NCBI GenBank assembly: GCA_015179045.1
Contig: WHUZ01000144.1
Location: 29,676 to 93,675 of the forward strand
From: Kalaharituber pfeilii
Taxonomy: Eukaryota; Ascomycota; Pezizomycetes; Pezizales; Pezizaceae
Direction of reading: 5' to 3'
Length of the DNA: 64,000 nucleotides
Numbering within the stretch: the stretch's first letter is position 1; the number at the start of each line of letters is the position of its first letter. Shown in pieces: positions 44,339 to 56,872 of this stretch. The notes below the pieces were generated by a model. That model was given only the letters and a program-made list of their open reading frames with translations. It did no database searches and was not told the origin of the DNA. Made by a program: the position numbers and the translations under genes.

Positions 44339-45427
44339 CTGCCAACCACAACCTAAGGGCAGGCAGACGCCGCCAACGGCGGGAGAGAGCAGCCACATAG
44401 ACCAGCCGCGGACCAGCGGAGACGAGCTCAACCCCAACAGCACCGGAGAAGACTACGGCACCCACACACAAGTCATACGCGGTGGCAGCTGCGGAGCGAG
44501 GACCAACGCAGACCATTAGAGTGACAACGGACCGGCAACCAGAGGTCAAGAACGGGGGGGGAGCGACGGCGGGGGTAACAACAACGGGCTCTGGCAGGCG
44601 AGGGTATACAACGCAGTGAACTGGAAGAGCCTAGGCGAGAATGCGACCAGCAAAGACGTGAAAAAACACGCCGAGAGCATGAGAGAATGAGTGAACAGAG
44701 CACTAGGCCCCAGAGGCGCCTTGCCGGATCAGGTTTGTGGTGCTGGTCCCCGCGTTCCCGAAGGAAAGGATCTTGCTGATGGAAAACACCCCAAAAAAAA
44801 GGGCATCAGGCACCTGGAACAGCTGGAGGCAGCCGTCTGAGAGGGCCACCAACATATCAGAGTCGATTGGGACCTCAGGCTTGTGGAACTCGTAATGTTC
44901 GATCTGAGCGATCGGGAGTCCTTAGAAAGGCTGGAGAAAGATCTCAGGATAGACAACCCCAGAGCTCTGGCAGTGGCAGGAAGAACCATTCGAAGACTAA
45001 CGGACGGCCAGGTCACGGTCAAGAAGAGCCACAGAGCGGTGTCAGTCTTTGCTTCAGTCAACGTGGTAGAGATCTTGAAAGACGGGCTGGCAATCAAAGG
45101 CGGCAAGATTAAAATGCACCTGAGGGAGGACCTGGGGAGAGAGAATACAAGGAAGGCCAGGAGGTATAGATACACTGCACCAGATGGCTACTGCAGGCAT
45201 TTCCTGCTAAGGCAGGTGATAGAGTGGGTCCTGAGGCAGAGGAACCTACCGGAATGGCTGAGAAGCTCACCGCGACGGAAGGACTGTACCGAGCCGCGCA
45301 CATTAAACAAGGGATTCAAGAAGACCTGCCAGTGCTGCAGGAGAATAGGGGAATATCACCCGGACTGCGGCAGGGCACACCGAGGACCCCAGGAGGCACC
45401 AGTGGGTGGGCCACCCGCATGCTAAGG
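44339..45427 (+). pseudogene. LINE A copy 2 ORF1, C-terminal part
   Basis: Stops and shifts lie before 44,880. From 44,883 to 45,425 the frame is open and covers the RRM-like region (RESLERLEKDLRIDNPRALA). Next come RYRYTAPDGYCRHFLLRQVI and a CCHC knuckle CQCCRRIGEYHPDC near 45,330-45,375. Because this copy needs no shift between the RRM-like region and the knuckle, it shows that the frameshift in the long LINE at about 50,305 is a mutation. Its stop overlaps the start of ORF2. Confidence 0.65.
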
Positions 45428-47000
45428 ATCGCATACCAGAACGTGGGAGGGTCGATCCTGAGCACGGATCTGGCCCTACAGGAGGCGGCGGATGGGAAGG
45501 TAGATATTTAATTCATAGAGAAGAACTGGAAGGCACCGGGGGGGACTATATCCACCTAGCGTACGCCACTGTGTACACACCCAAGGAGGGGAGAAAAGTG
45601 GCGGCCTACGTGAGAAAGGACAGACTGGACTAGGTAAAAGTAGCCGGATAGGACGGGCACATCACAGTAGAATTGATGGGAGAAATGTGACCGGGGTATA
45701 CTAGAACAGGGAGGCAAACGTGCAGGAAGAACTAGAGGAGATCGGCCTGGTAGACCTGATCATAGGGGACTGCAATAGCCACCATAGGGACTGGTCAGAC
45801 AAGCAGGACCAAAGGGGAAGAATACTAAAGGATAAGCTGGAAAGCCAGAGACTCACTCAACAAGTGCATTGGAGAACCACAACTTGGGCTTGGCAGGTTG
45901 ACGGATGCACGAGAACTGCACTGTTAGACCTGGTCTTCGCCAGAACCGGACAATGGAAAGAAACAGAGATGACGTGGATAGCGAGCTCAGATCATGCGAT
46001 GATAAAGGGCTCACTGAGCACAACCAGGGCCAGCAGAAATAGAATCATCAAGGTCACGGATTGGGACAGGTGGGAAGACTACATAGAAACATGGGGGGAT
46101 ATACCGCTAGCAGAGGGCGTGGACGGCTACAAGATGCTTCTTGACCTAAATGAACAGTTCTCCAAGCCAGCCCAGATCACTGACCGATCCAAACGGTGGT
46201 TTGACAAAGAAGTCAAGGTAGCCAGGCGAATGGTCAAGAGGATCCACCGAAGAGACAGCGGCGTCTCGGTGGGGGGGCAAAACAAGAGCCAGAAGAATTT
46301 CTTACGGAGATCATCAGGGACAAAGAAGAAGGAAGAGTTTCTGGAGGAGGAAAGGATTGAATCGCCGTGGGACGTCTTCAGACTGGCGAGGGACCCCTTG
46401 TGACAGAGAGAGCTAATGGGCATCCCAGGGACAGATCAGGAGATAGCAGATGCCGTCATAAACCAACTTCATTACGGCAGAGCAGGCCCTCCCTAGGGTG
46501 ATACAAAGACCACCGGGGATCCTGCTGGAAAGAAAAAGAGCGAGAAGAGCCATTGACAAAGGCTTGAGCGCGACGAAGTCAAGGTTAGCTCTAGGTCCCG
46601 ACGGGGTATAGTACGGCCTCGTGAAGCTCCTGAAAGGCACCTCGTTATGGGAGGCGGTTAGGGAGAGGATCATAGACGACTTCGCCAGGGGCTTCGAGAC
46701 CATGATGATACTGAAAAAAGGAAAAGACAGACACGAGATTGGGAGTTGGTGGCCAATAACCCTTCTCAACACGGTGGCCAAACTGGGTCAAAAAGTGGTG
46801 GCCGACATCGCACAAACGAAGGACGCCCTGTTCCAGGATCAACAGCTAGAGGGCAGACCACACCGGGGGGGAAGACTTGCAGTGACAAGTGCTCAAGGAA
46901 GTAAGAGACCGACTGAACAGAAAAGAATGGGTAGCTCTGGCCGGCGACGATGTCAAATCCGCATTCAACTTCCTAAGGAGGGACAGAGTCGTCACACAGG
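45420..47000 (+). pseudogene. LINE A copy 2 ORF2, endonuclease and partial RT
   Basis: ATG 45,420 begins LRIAYQNVGGSILSTDLALQ, the endonuclease start. Several stops follow (45,509, 45,634 and others). An open block at 45,720-46,403 holds IIGDCNSHHRDW and SSDHAMIKG, both endonuclease active-site motifs. RT motifs such as LGPDGV and WPITLLNTVAKLGQKV follow. Decayed. Confidence 0.7.
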
Positions 47001-47452
47001 TCCGAGGAGTCACACACCTCTACAACCTCCTCGGGCCACGTCCAAGATCACGTGACCGAGCCCGTATCTCGACCCACAGGACAGCTAGCGACAAGCGGAC
47101 AACGACAGACGACGCCCCTCGGCCCGAAGGTCGCGGGGACCTCTAAAAATCTACCAAAAACGAACATTTAGACACCTTCCCCAAAGAAACAGCCATCAAC
47201 GCTCTGGGAACGCCCCCCAGAACCTCCACCAACCCCCCAACCCACCTTCAGCTCGTACAGTCGCCTTGACGGCGGGGGCACCCCGAGACCCCATCAGCGG
47301 CCTCCCCACCACTACGAAAATACGCAACCCAGATAAGGACAGTATTTGCCACCCACTATTCGCCACTCACATCCACTAGCTACACACACCCCTTGCCACC
47401 CAAACGCCACCCAACATACTAAGACCAGTAGCGTACAACCCACCAGCCACCG

Positions 47453-50400
47453 ATGGCTCCAGCCACGAAAGCCACAAGAGGCCGAACCAACAGCCGGGCC
47501 GACCCTCTTCGGCAAGCCAAAAGCGCCACACGGACGGCAAAGCGCCGCCCAAGGGTAAATAACATAGAGTTTTATATGGTGAAGGACTGGAAGGCGCATG
47601 AAGACATGACATTTATCGCCGAAGACCAGCAATGGACCCTTCATAAGTTTGCTGACATTATCCAACACACCAGAAAGGGAGAACCGGAAAAGGCAGAAAG
47701 AATGGAAAATGCAACCACCCTAGCGGTGGGGCGAGGCGTATTCGCAGACGAGGAGGACATTGAGGTCCCTGTTAGGACAATAACTATCGACGACATACAG
47801 GCAGGCAGGGTTCTGACCCAGCAAATAATTGAGTTCATCGAAAGAAGCAAGGCCATGGACTCCCGCCCACCCGAAGACCAGATGGAGGAGACAATTGTAG
47901 TAAAGCCACCCGCCCCTAATACCTACGACAAGATGGAAGAAATGATCATGGTGAGACCACCAGAATTAAGAACTACGATTCCGGCGACATATGACAATGA
48001 GTCAGAGGTCCCGGATTCACAGGAGGAACCTGCATCCACAAGCAAGACCACGTCCCTCCCCCTATACAAGGACCCAGACTTTAGTGACAATGAAGGGTAC
48101 ACCCCGGTGCCTCACGCCGGAGCACACATGCCCATTAAAGATGATGACACACAAAGCGAGTCATCAGACGACACAGTAATATATATACCGGCAACTTCCA
48201 GCACTCGGCCACCAACTCCGGACAGACCCCGAACCCCGGACATGGATGAGAGTGCCTATGAGGAGCAATTCATGCTGGATACAGCAATAGCCGCAGCGAG
48301 GCAGGCACGCTCCTGGGAAACCAAGATGACTCAGGGCCGTATGAAACAAGAGACTGCCAGATATATGGGAGCTTCAGCAGCAGAAGCCCTACGGGGACTA
48401 GAGAAACGATTCGGACTAGGCAGGTGGGAAAGAGAAGTGGATAATGACCTTAAAAGATGGACGAGGGATATGGCTGATAAATACTGGGCCTGGAGGAACG
48501 AGCAAGCAGCAGGAACGGATAGTATCCATACTGACATAAGCCGGGAACTAGAAGAGGCACAACAAGACCTAAAACAGCACACGAGAGTGTGCTTAGAAAC
48601 ACACCACGAGGGCATTCGCCACTTCATGCTCAACCAGATGGCAGTCGAAAGAAAGAAAATCAAGGACGAAATACTATACGAGATATTCAACCGAGACACC
48701 CTCAGAGAGCGGGACGACAGTTGGGTGAGGATTATCCTAGACGCCTTACAATACCACAGCAATATCCTGGATGACCTAAGAAGAAGACTCGGGGTAGTCA
48801 CGCCAGGCAGAATCGAAATGGAACCAGAACTCACACTGACACATACAACAAACTGGAATGACCTTACCTCAGGAGCAAACACGCCCGAATTGACAGCAAC
48901 GGCCACACCCTTGGAGACAAAGACGCCTACATTAATTGACCTCAGCACGCCTAGCGCATCACCCATGCCAAATAACAAACTAACTACTGAAGAAGGAGGG
49001 GACCAAATGGACAGAACTTATACAAACGTGAAACTTGAGGATAGCAGGCACGCGGTCAGGCTCAAGACAATACCATCGCCCCTCACAGGAATGATACGAA
49101 GGCCGGTAGGAAAGAGAAGCTCCTCGGTACCTGCCCGGAAGACTACAGAAGAAGGAGGAGATAGTATGGATTATGAGCTCACCAATACGAACCTCAAAGA
49201 CAGCAAGCACGCAATCGAAATTGACAGAGACATAGCCATGCGAGACAACACAGACATGTCGAGTACCATACACATGTCCAACAGCATACCAACAAACTCA
49301 AGCCCGGCGCAAGAACCTGTGATAAAGTCTACAACTACAGTACAGCTTCCTAAGACATCACGAGGTGGATCCAAGCCCCAAGGAGATGGACGAAAGGGAG
49401 CAGCTACCAATAGAATAGCTAGAAATAATACTAACAAAACAGCCACCAGTGAGGGTGCTCCTACCACTGAGAAACTGGACAACAAGAAGGGGGCCGAGAC
49501 GAGAGGCACAAGTAGTACTCCCAACATACCGACACATAAAGGAGAGAAAAGCAAGGAGAGGACACCAGAGAATGAGACAAAACGCTCCCAATCCACTGAG
49601 AAAAGGAAATCATATGCTACGGCAGTAAAAGAAGCCAAACTCACAAGAGAAGACAAACCCCAAGCAGGAACCCCAACTCAGAGACAAGAGGAAAAGCGGA
49701 CACTACTCAAGGGGCCAGCACAGAAGGGTGAGGAAGAAGTAATACCCAAGGAGAAACTGTGGCAGGCGAGAGTCTTTGGGGCGCAAAACTGGCAGAGTAT
49801 TAGTGAGGATCCAAGATCACACTCAGTGTTCGAGCACAAAAAGGCCATGAGAGACAGGATCAATCGAAACCTAGGAACGGAAGCAGAGTACCAAGTGAGA
49901 TTCGTTGCCCTGGACCCAGAATACCCCCACGAAAGAATCTTAATCATGGCAGATACTCAGTATAAGAAAGGACTTAGGTCTCTAGGCCCCCTAGAGAAAG
50001 CAACATGCAATGGACACCAACATCTAAAAGTCGACTGGGATCACAGAATGGTTGAGCTAGTAACTTTCAACATAGGAACCAATGAGGCTCCGAGCAGGGT
50101 GGAGAGAGAATTGAGAGCTGACAATCCAGGAGTATTGGCCAATAGATCAGTACGCAGATTAACTAACAAACAGGTTCCAACACAAGGAAACAAGGCACTA
50201 TCCATTTTTGTGACTGATGGAGTAGTCGAGACCCTAAAATCAGGCTTACTCTTCAGAGGTGATAGAATAAAAGCTATACCTAAGACAGGATCTAGGAAAG
50301 GAGACCTCGAATAAAGCCAGAAGATATAGGTACACTGCTCCAGATGGATACTGCCGACATTTCGTAGTGGGACAGGTAATCGAGTGGCTCCCCAGACAAC

Positions 50401-50603
50401 GCAACCTTCCAGAACATCTGAAGAGCTCACCAGCAAGGCGAGACTACGAAGACCCAGTCGACCTCAATGAAACTCCATTTGCAAAGTCATGCCAGGCTTG
50501 TCGAAAGAAAGGCGGACACGAGGAAGGGTGTGAACGAGCGAGAGCAGCACAGGAGAAAGCGACCCCATATAGGGCACCAGGGTATCGACAAATAAGACTA
50601 TGA
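47453..50603 (+). CDS. LINE A ORF1 protein (RNA-binding, RRM-like and CCHC), one frameshift
   Basis: ORF1 proteins coat LINE RNA. From ATG 47,453 the frame is open for 953 codons to a stop at 50,312. The N-terminal and middle parts are charged, with acidic/threonine-rich linkers (about 47,850-48,250 and 48,800-49,600) and a helical block (about 48,400-48,800). The C-terminus has a folded domain (LWQARVFGAQNWQSI near 49,760) followed by an RRM-like region (ELVTFNIGTN to ALSIFVTDGVVETLKSGLLF, 50,040-50,260). A +1 change near 50,305 leads to RRYRYTAPDGYCRHF and the knuckle CQACRKKGGHEEGC at 50,490-50,531, ending at TGA 50,601. LINE copy 2 is continuous here, so this is a mutation and not programmed frameshifting. 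Confidence 0.8.
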
Positions 50604-53600
50604 TTAAGGTCGCATACCAGAACGTTGGCAGGTCAATACTGGGGACGGACCTAGCCCTACAGGAAGCAGCAGACAAGAAAATAGATATACTTTTTATAGG
50701 GGAATGCTGGAGAGCACCAAGGGGAGGAACTACATTTCATCCAAGCTATACGAACGTACATTCTCCTATAAAAAGCGGAGCAATAACAGCCTACGTAAGG
50801 AAGGACAGAATAATGAGCATGAAAATAGACGGCAAAGCCAACCACATCACAGTACAATTAGACGACCGAATGATTACTGGAGTGTACTGGAACAGAGACA
50901 CCGATATTGAGAAGGAATTGGAAGAGATAGGAGTAACGGATATGGTAATAGGGGACTGCAACAGCCATCACTATGACTGGTCTCCGAAACAAGATACTAG
51001 AGGCATACTATTAAAAGACACCCTCCAAGCACGAGGACTACTCCAACAGATAGATAGAAATACTATCACATGGACACGGACAATCAATGGACAGATAAGA
51101 ACGGCACTCTTGGACCTGGTATTCGCAAGGCCCAGGGAATGGAAAACAACAAAGACAACATGGATTTCTGGTACAGACCATGTGATGATTATCGGAACAT
51201 TGGATACCAGAAAGAAGACAGAGGCCAAAACCATCAAAGTAACAGACTGGGACAAATGGGAAGAATTTGTTGATAAATATGGCAACAGAAAACTAGCCGA
51301 AGGTATTGATGGGTATGAACTACTATGTGAATTAAGCCAAAAGTTTACAAAAGATGCATACATCACCAGACGCACGAAACGATGGTTCGACAAGGAGGTA
51401 AAAGAGGCACGACAAATGACCAGAACCATTCTAAAGAGCGGGGCTAGCCACACAGAGAAAACAAGAGCGAGAAGACTACTTAGGGAGATAATAAGAGATA
51501 AGAAGAAGGAATACTGGGAAGGCTTCTTAGAAGAGGACAGAATCACCTCACCATGGGATATTTTCAGGCTAGCAAGAGACCCTTTCCGCCAAAGAGACCT
51601 CATGGGGATACCAGGCTCAGACGAGGAGATAGCTAAGGTATTGATTGAGCGCAACTTCATATCACAAGGACAAGAAACTACGACCACTACTATCAGACCA
51701 ACAGGACTCACCGTCGAAAAAGATCAAGCCAGGATGATGATAGAAAAGGCACTAACAAAAGCTAAACCAAGATCAGCACCGGGACCCGATGGCATACAAT
51801 ATGGCTTACTGAAGCTTCTGAAGGGTACGACTCTATGGACTGCTGTAAGAGAGAGAATTGTAGAGTATATAAACGGTGACTACGACTTTGCCAGAGGCTT
51901 TGAGGTGGTTATGATACTCAAGAAAGGGAAACCCAGAGATCAGGTAGGGAGTTGGAGACCCATAACGCTTCTGAACACAGTAGCGAAGCTAGGTCAAAAA
52001 GTCATCGCAGACCTGCTACAAAGAAAAGACGACCTTTTCAGAGACACTCAGCTTGGAGGAAGACGCCATCGAGGTGCAGAGGATCTACAGCGACAAGTGC
52101 TGAAGGAGACAGAGAAGAGGCTACAGAAGAAAGAATGGGTAGCCCTAGTAGGAGACGATATCAAGTCAGCTTTTAACTTTCTTCGAAGGGACAAGGTGGT
52201 TGCTCGAATAAGACAAACAGACCATAACCTAGCGAGCTTTGTAGAAGCTTTTATGATGCCGACCAACTACAACATGACATGGGATGGCAAAAGGAGAGCT
52301 ACAGGGAGGATGACAGATGGTACACCGCAAGGATCTCCACTATCCCGGTACTATTCCTGATAGGTGTAGCACCTGTGGCAGAGAAGGTAGACCAACACAA
52401 CTTCACCAGGTCATATGTCGATGATTTCCACAGTGTAATCTCACATCCGTCACTCCTAAAACTCAGACAAGCCATAAAGATACACAGGGCAAAAATCACC
52501 GAAACAGCAGCAGAGCATGGATTCGAACTTGACCCAAACAAGTCCGAGACACTAATAATTGGGGTAAAAGGCCCTGACTATAGGCTAACCGGATTGACGG
52601 TAGATTGGGAGCTAAAATTTACTCGACATCATAAGAAGAGACTACTTCTCGGGAAGGCAGCATGGGGAGTGGCATCGAGACTAACTCGCCTCACACCAGG
52701 CAAGAAACGACAGATATATACAAGCATCGCACGCACAATCGCCACATGGGGATGCTGGGCATGGCAGGACTACTCAAGACAGTCTCCACCAGCAACCAAG
52801 ATCAAAGACATAGAAAAATGGCAATACACAGTAGCACAGAAGATTACTGCAGCCCCGTGGGGTACCAGGCGAGACGTAGTCGAAGGAATAGCCAACCTAG
52901 AATCAGCCCAAACATTCCTAGAAGGAGAACGCCAGAGGGTAGAAGCCAGGGCCCTACGGTTCCACGATGAGATAATTCAAAACAGGGATAATGAGTGCAG
53001 GTACCTACGGGGGTCTCTCTCACACAACAACCCCCTACCACTAGCCATCCTACCAGCACTACCTGCGGACGCAGACAAGCTCGAGTTCGAGAATGCCATA
53101 GCCAATGCCGAGGACGAGGGGTGGAACTCCGTCTACACTGACGGGAGCAGGATAGATTACAAGACAGGTCTAGGCACCTACGCAAAAGACACCTCTACTT
53201 CCACATACCTAGGGGAACAGACTACTGTCAATGATGCAGAACTCATTGCCATGAGCGAAGCATTACGCAATCAAGCTGGGGAACTCCTGATCATAACCGA
53301 CTCTAAGGTATCGATATCCAAGCTCCTAAAGATCGCCCAGGGAGAGCCCACCCACAAAGGACCGGCAAAACTGGTTAGAGACGCCTGGAAAGCGAGAACA
53401 GACCGAGGTGACTGGGACGTTGCAGTGATGTGGGTCAAGTCCCATATAGGAGTCAAAGGGAACACCGAAGCAGACACAGCTGCGAAAATAGGCACATGCC
53501 TCCCCTACCAAGATGAAACCATAACAGAAGATGGGATACGACAAACCTCGAGACATCAGCGCGCCACAGAGAGAAACCGGCTAGGGCTCAGCTACCGTCC

Positions 53601-53868
53601 CTTGACAAGACTTGGAAGTCGACACATAGCCACACTAGCAGGAATACTGGGCGGCAAGTTACTACGGAAATGGCAGTACGAAATCGGGAAAGCAGACAGC
53701 CCAGAATGTCGATGGTGTGGGGAGGAGGAGGAGACTACTGAACATGTGCTCACTAGGTGCAGGACATGGAAACGAAAGTGGCCAGGAGGCATGCAAGACT
53801 TGGTCACTCCTCCGAAGAGCAAGGACACAGACCCACTTAGAGACATCTTGGAGTGGGCAGGGGCATAG
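50600..53868 (+). CDS. LINE A ORF2: endonuclease, reverse transcriptase, RNase H (one frameshift)
   Basis: The protein nicks the target, primes reverse transcription there and copies the LINE RNA. ATG 50,600 overlaps the ORF1 stop (ATGA), which points to termination-reinitiation. Endonuclease motifs are QNVG, GECW, GDCNSHH and TDHVMI (50,610-51,190). RT motifs are APGPDGI (51,777), WRPITLLN (51,954), DDIKSAFN (52,155), GTPQGSPLS (52,318) and SYVDDF (52,411-52,428), the catalytic pair. One base is missing in TATCCCGG near 52,344 and moves the frame to that of 52,279-53,868. RNase H motifs are YTDGS (53,134), DAELIAM, ITDS and SHIGVKGNTEAD (53,439). The C-terminus carries CRWCGEEEETTEHVLTRC (53,707-53,760). 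It ends at TAG 53,866. Confidence 0.85.
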
Positions 53869-53932
53869 GAGACACACAGGATCTTTTCTTATTCCTTTTC
53901 TTCTACCTTCATATGTATCTAATCTCATGTAA

Positions 53933-54000
53933 CTAATCTCGCCATAGCCCCCAGGGCGGCACGCGAGTAATGATATAAAAAAAAAAAAAAAAAAAAAAAA
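53933..54000 (+). other. Reference copy of tail A
   Basis: CTCGCC, then ATAGCCCCCAGGGCGGC, then ACGCGAG can fold with an outer CTCGC/GCGAG stem and an inner GCC/GGC plus CCC/GGG stem. TAATGATAT and 24 A follow. The same structure with compensatory or neutral changes ends all LINE A fragments and all ORF1-only elements in the window. Confidence 0.75.
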
Positions 54001-55747
54001 TATGGCTTTAGATAGACTCCAGGACTATGCATTTACTAAAGGCTTCGCTGTGGTGACTTTAAGTGGGTCTGAAAAGAAAGGTCGTATACGCTATGGATGT
54101 GTACATCATGGCAAGCCCCGAGATACTAGAAAACTAGATGCAGAGAATTCTGAAGGTATGTCAATATATTTTAATTAAGACTTATGTACTAATATATATA
54201 TAGTACAGCGCAGACGCCAGACCAACACACAAGCCAAAGAATGTCTATGGGCAATATCTATCAATTTGCGAGTAGATATAGATAGTGGAACAGATACTTG
54301 GGTGCTTGCGACATCAGACAAAATCCATACTCACCCTTTGGCACCAAAATTCGTTAATATATATCCAGCATAAACGTCGCAATACTGATTATCAGCAAGC
54401 AGTAGGAGATGCTACACAGCATAGGCGAGCAGGATTGAGTTACAATATGTCCTTACACCTTCGCACAGAAGAAGGAATGCAGTTGAATCCTAAAGCATAC
54501 TATAACAGCCGTCGTAGCAGTAAAATTCCTATTACTGCTGAGGAAAGAATAGATCGGATGTTAAGAGAATTAACAACAGCTGGTTTTCATACACGATCTC
54601 GATGGAGTGACAAGACAAATGCAGATGGTACAATCATTGCACAACAGCTAGAGCAAATCTTTTTCATCAATGGTGATCAAATCAGACTAGGACGGCGATT
54701 CATTGCAGACTTTCTTATGGAATGTGATGCGACATTCAGTAATAATCTCCTTCGAATGCCCTTAGCTAATATCGTTGTATTACCAATACGAACCGCACCT
54801 TTTCCTTAGCTTTCAGCTTTATTCGATCTGAAAGTGCTGAGAATTTCGATTTTATCTTCCATTGTCTTGATGAATTAGTGTTTCCTGATGATATTCCTCG
54901 TCCTAAGCACGTACTTAGTGATCAAGCAAAAGGGTTTATCAAAGCACTCGCAGACCAATGGCCAAATGTTCATCACCAATTATGCGAATGGCATACGGTA
55001 CAGAATATTAAGAAGAGATTATCAGAACGTGGGTATACTAAGCAGCAGCAAGACCGTCTCCAACGTCTGATTTGGATGTATGTTCATTGTGAAGATCTTG
55101 ATAAACTTAGTCAAGTACGTCAAGATCTTTATTTTGAATTACAGCCAGAAGAGCGAGACTATATGGAGCAAAACTGGCGACTCAAGGAGACTCAGGTATG
55201 TACTACATTTTTCTAACTATCATAAGCTCTTACTGATATGTAATTTAGGTGCTACGTAGCTATACTCGATATTACGCCAATCTTGGAGCATATTCTACTC
55301 AACGCAATGAAGGTCACCATGTTGTTGTAAAACAATTTTTGAATCCACAGATCACCCTAGAACAAGCTACATTACGTCTTGCGAGCACCTAAAAACAAGC
55401 AACCAGACGACTGGATGAGGAGGAAGCTGAATCTAGAACGAAGGTACCACGATTCCTAGACACTTCGATTTTTACACACCTTATTGGACGAATTACCATC
55501 ACAGCTATCAATCTCGTCAAAATTGAGTGGGAGGCTGCCAAAGATTGCGATAATACTGAAATTTGTACTTGTACTATAATTTCACAGTAATGGACTACCT
55601 TGCAGACATCGCTTCATTAGTCTAGATCTCGTGAGCACCAGGACACCCATTCCAATTCAGCTCCTGCATCCTCGTTGGCAGATTGATGAGCATACCACTT
55701 TACACGGTTCTTGGATAATGCCTACTACCCTCGATGAACAGTGTTTT

Positions 55748-55885
55748 CCAACGGGCCGGCCAGGCCAGGCCAAGGGTTATGGCCTGGGCCGGTCCAGGCC
55801 GCCTGAATGTTTCAGGCCGGTCCAGGCCGTCCAGGCGGGCCCAGGCCTGTCCAGGCCGGTCCAGGCCATTCAGGCCAGTCCAGAA
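55748..55885. repeat. GGCCTG/CAGGCC array, left end of hAT
   Basis: About a dozen CAGGCC or GGCCTG units in both orientations, often as CCGGTCCAGGCC. They can form many alternative hairpins. Confidence 0.8.
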
Positions 55886-55919
55886 CAAAGAGTGAAATAA
55901 TGTCGCTATATACATGAGA

Positions 55920-56290
55920 GAATAAAAGATAGTGAATGAATACACGCGGTATCTGAAAGAATAATAGGTGGCGAAATAAATACACCTGGAAAGAATGGGA
56001 GATGGTGAAATAAACTCATGCGATATTTGACCTCAATCGGAGAGAAGAATAGACTGCGAAATAAATACACATAGAAAGAATAATAGTTGTAAATAAATGG
56101 ACGCGATATGTGACCTAAATTTGAAAAAGTAATAGCTGGGCGAAATGAACACACGCGGGAAAGAATAATAGGTGGTGAATAAATACGCGCGATACGTGAC
56201 CTCAATTTGAAAGACTAATAGGTGGGCAAAATAAATACACGTGGAAAGAATAATAGGTGGTGAGATGAATAGCCGGGTATGTGACCGCAG
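55920..56290. repeat. Degenerate tandem repeat inside hAT
   Basis: About seven to eight diverged units containing AAAGAATAATAGGTGG and GAAATAAATACACG. Some units add a block with CGATATGTGACCTCAAT, giving a mixed unit length of roughly 35-80 bases. Confidence 0.65.
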
Positions 56291-56418
56291 TCCTACGCGT
56301 GGATATTTGTCGGGTTTAAATACTAAAAAAGTATACCTAAATGGTCTGACCAGCCTGAACCGTCTGAACGGCCTGAAATAGCATCAACCAATCAGTAACT
56401 GCATTTTGGCCTTTGATC

Positions 56419-56872
56419 TTTTTTTTTTTTTTTTTTTTTTTTTTTTATTTCATTACTCGCATGCCGCCCAACGGGCTGTGGCGAGGTTTATATTTAAAAC
56501 GAAAGAAAAGAAGTCAAGATCTCTAACTCCTAACTACATGTGGTACCCGCGGACTCTTCACTATCGCGGGTGGCGCCCGGTACAATCCCCTACTTCCGTC
56601 CCCTCTCCGGCTCATACCGGACCGACTTCAGCCATCGCCCACTCAGTCTCACCTTGTCAACCTCCATGTCCTTGCCCAGATAAACCACCACTGAACTCGT
56701 CTTCTTGCCCTCCCCTTCCAAAATCGTCTTCCTCCTCAGCCAGCGAATACCGGTTATCCTTTCCCAAATCCCGGTTCGCGGCCTCCAGCCACGCCTTCAC
56801 CTTACCTAAATCCTTCCGCAAGGCGATTCCATGTATGACGATGCCGTGTTTACCTCTGGTGGTGGCATCGGG
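56419..56872 (-). mobile_element. ORF1-only LINE derivative, 5'-truncated, in hAT
   Basis: The 13-base duplication TTGGCCTTTGATC lies at 56,406-56,418 and 56,873-56,885. The minus strand encodes HGIVIHGIALRKDLGKV (about 56,800-56,850) and, after frameshifts, the remaining C-terminal domain. Tail A and poly(A) follow, seen as a 28-base T-run at 56,419-56,446. Confidence 0.85.

Larger units (their letters stand above)
44339..47000 (+). mobile_element. LINE A copy 2, incomplete at both ends
   Basis: The copy runs from the C-terminal third of ORF1 (HKSYAVAAAERGPTQ near 44,470) to the RT of ORF2 (DDVKSAFNFLRRDRV at about 46,950). It then stops matching and the 5' region of the next LINE begins at about 47,001. 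It is clearly homologous to 49,600-52,200 but diverged, with many stops. Confidence 0.75.
47001..54000 (+). mobile_element. Near-complete Tad1-like LINE (LINE A), about 7.0 kb
   Basis: The element has a GC-rich 5' untranslated region (about 47,001-47,452), ORF1 (47,453-50,603), ORF2 (50,600-53,868), a short 3' untranslated region, tail A (53,933-53,976) and 24 A. Domain order in ORF2 is endonuclease, RT, RNase H and a C-terminal CCHC-like motif, as in Tad1/I-type LINEs. By eye, only two single-base frameshifts separate it from intact reading frames. It lands immediately upstream of the second MULE. A matching target duplication was not found on the left, where LINE copy 2 abuts. Confidence 0.85.

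Noticed and set aside
50290..50330. Programmed +1 frameshift within LINE A ORF1
   Set aside because: LINE copy 2 reads through the same region in one frame, so a one-base mutation is the simpler explanation.
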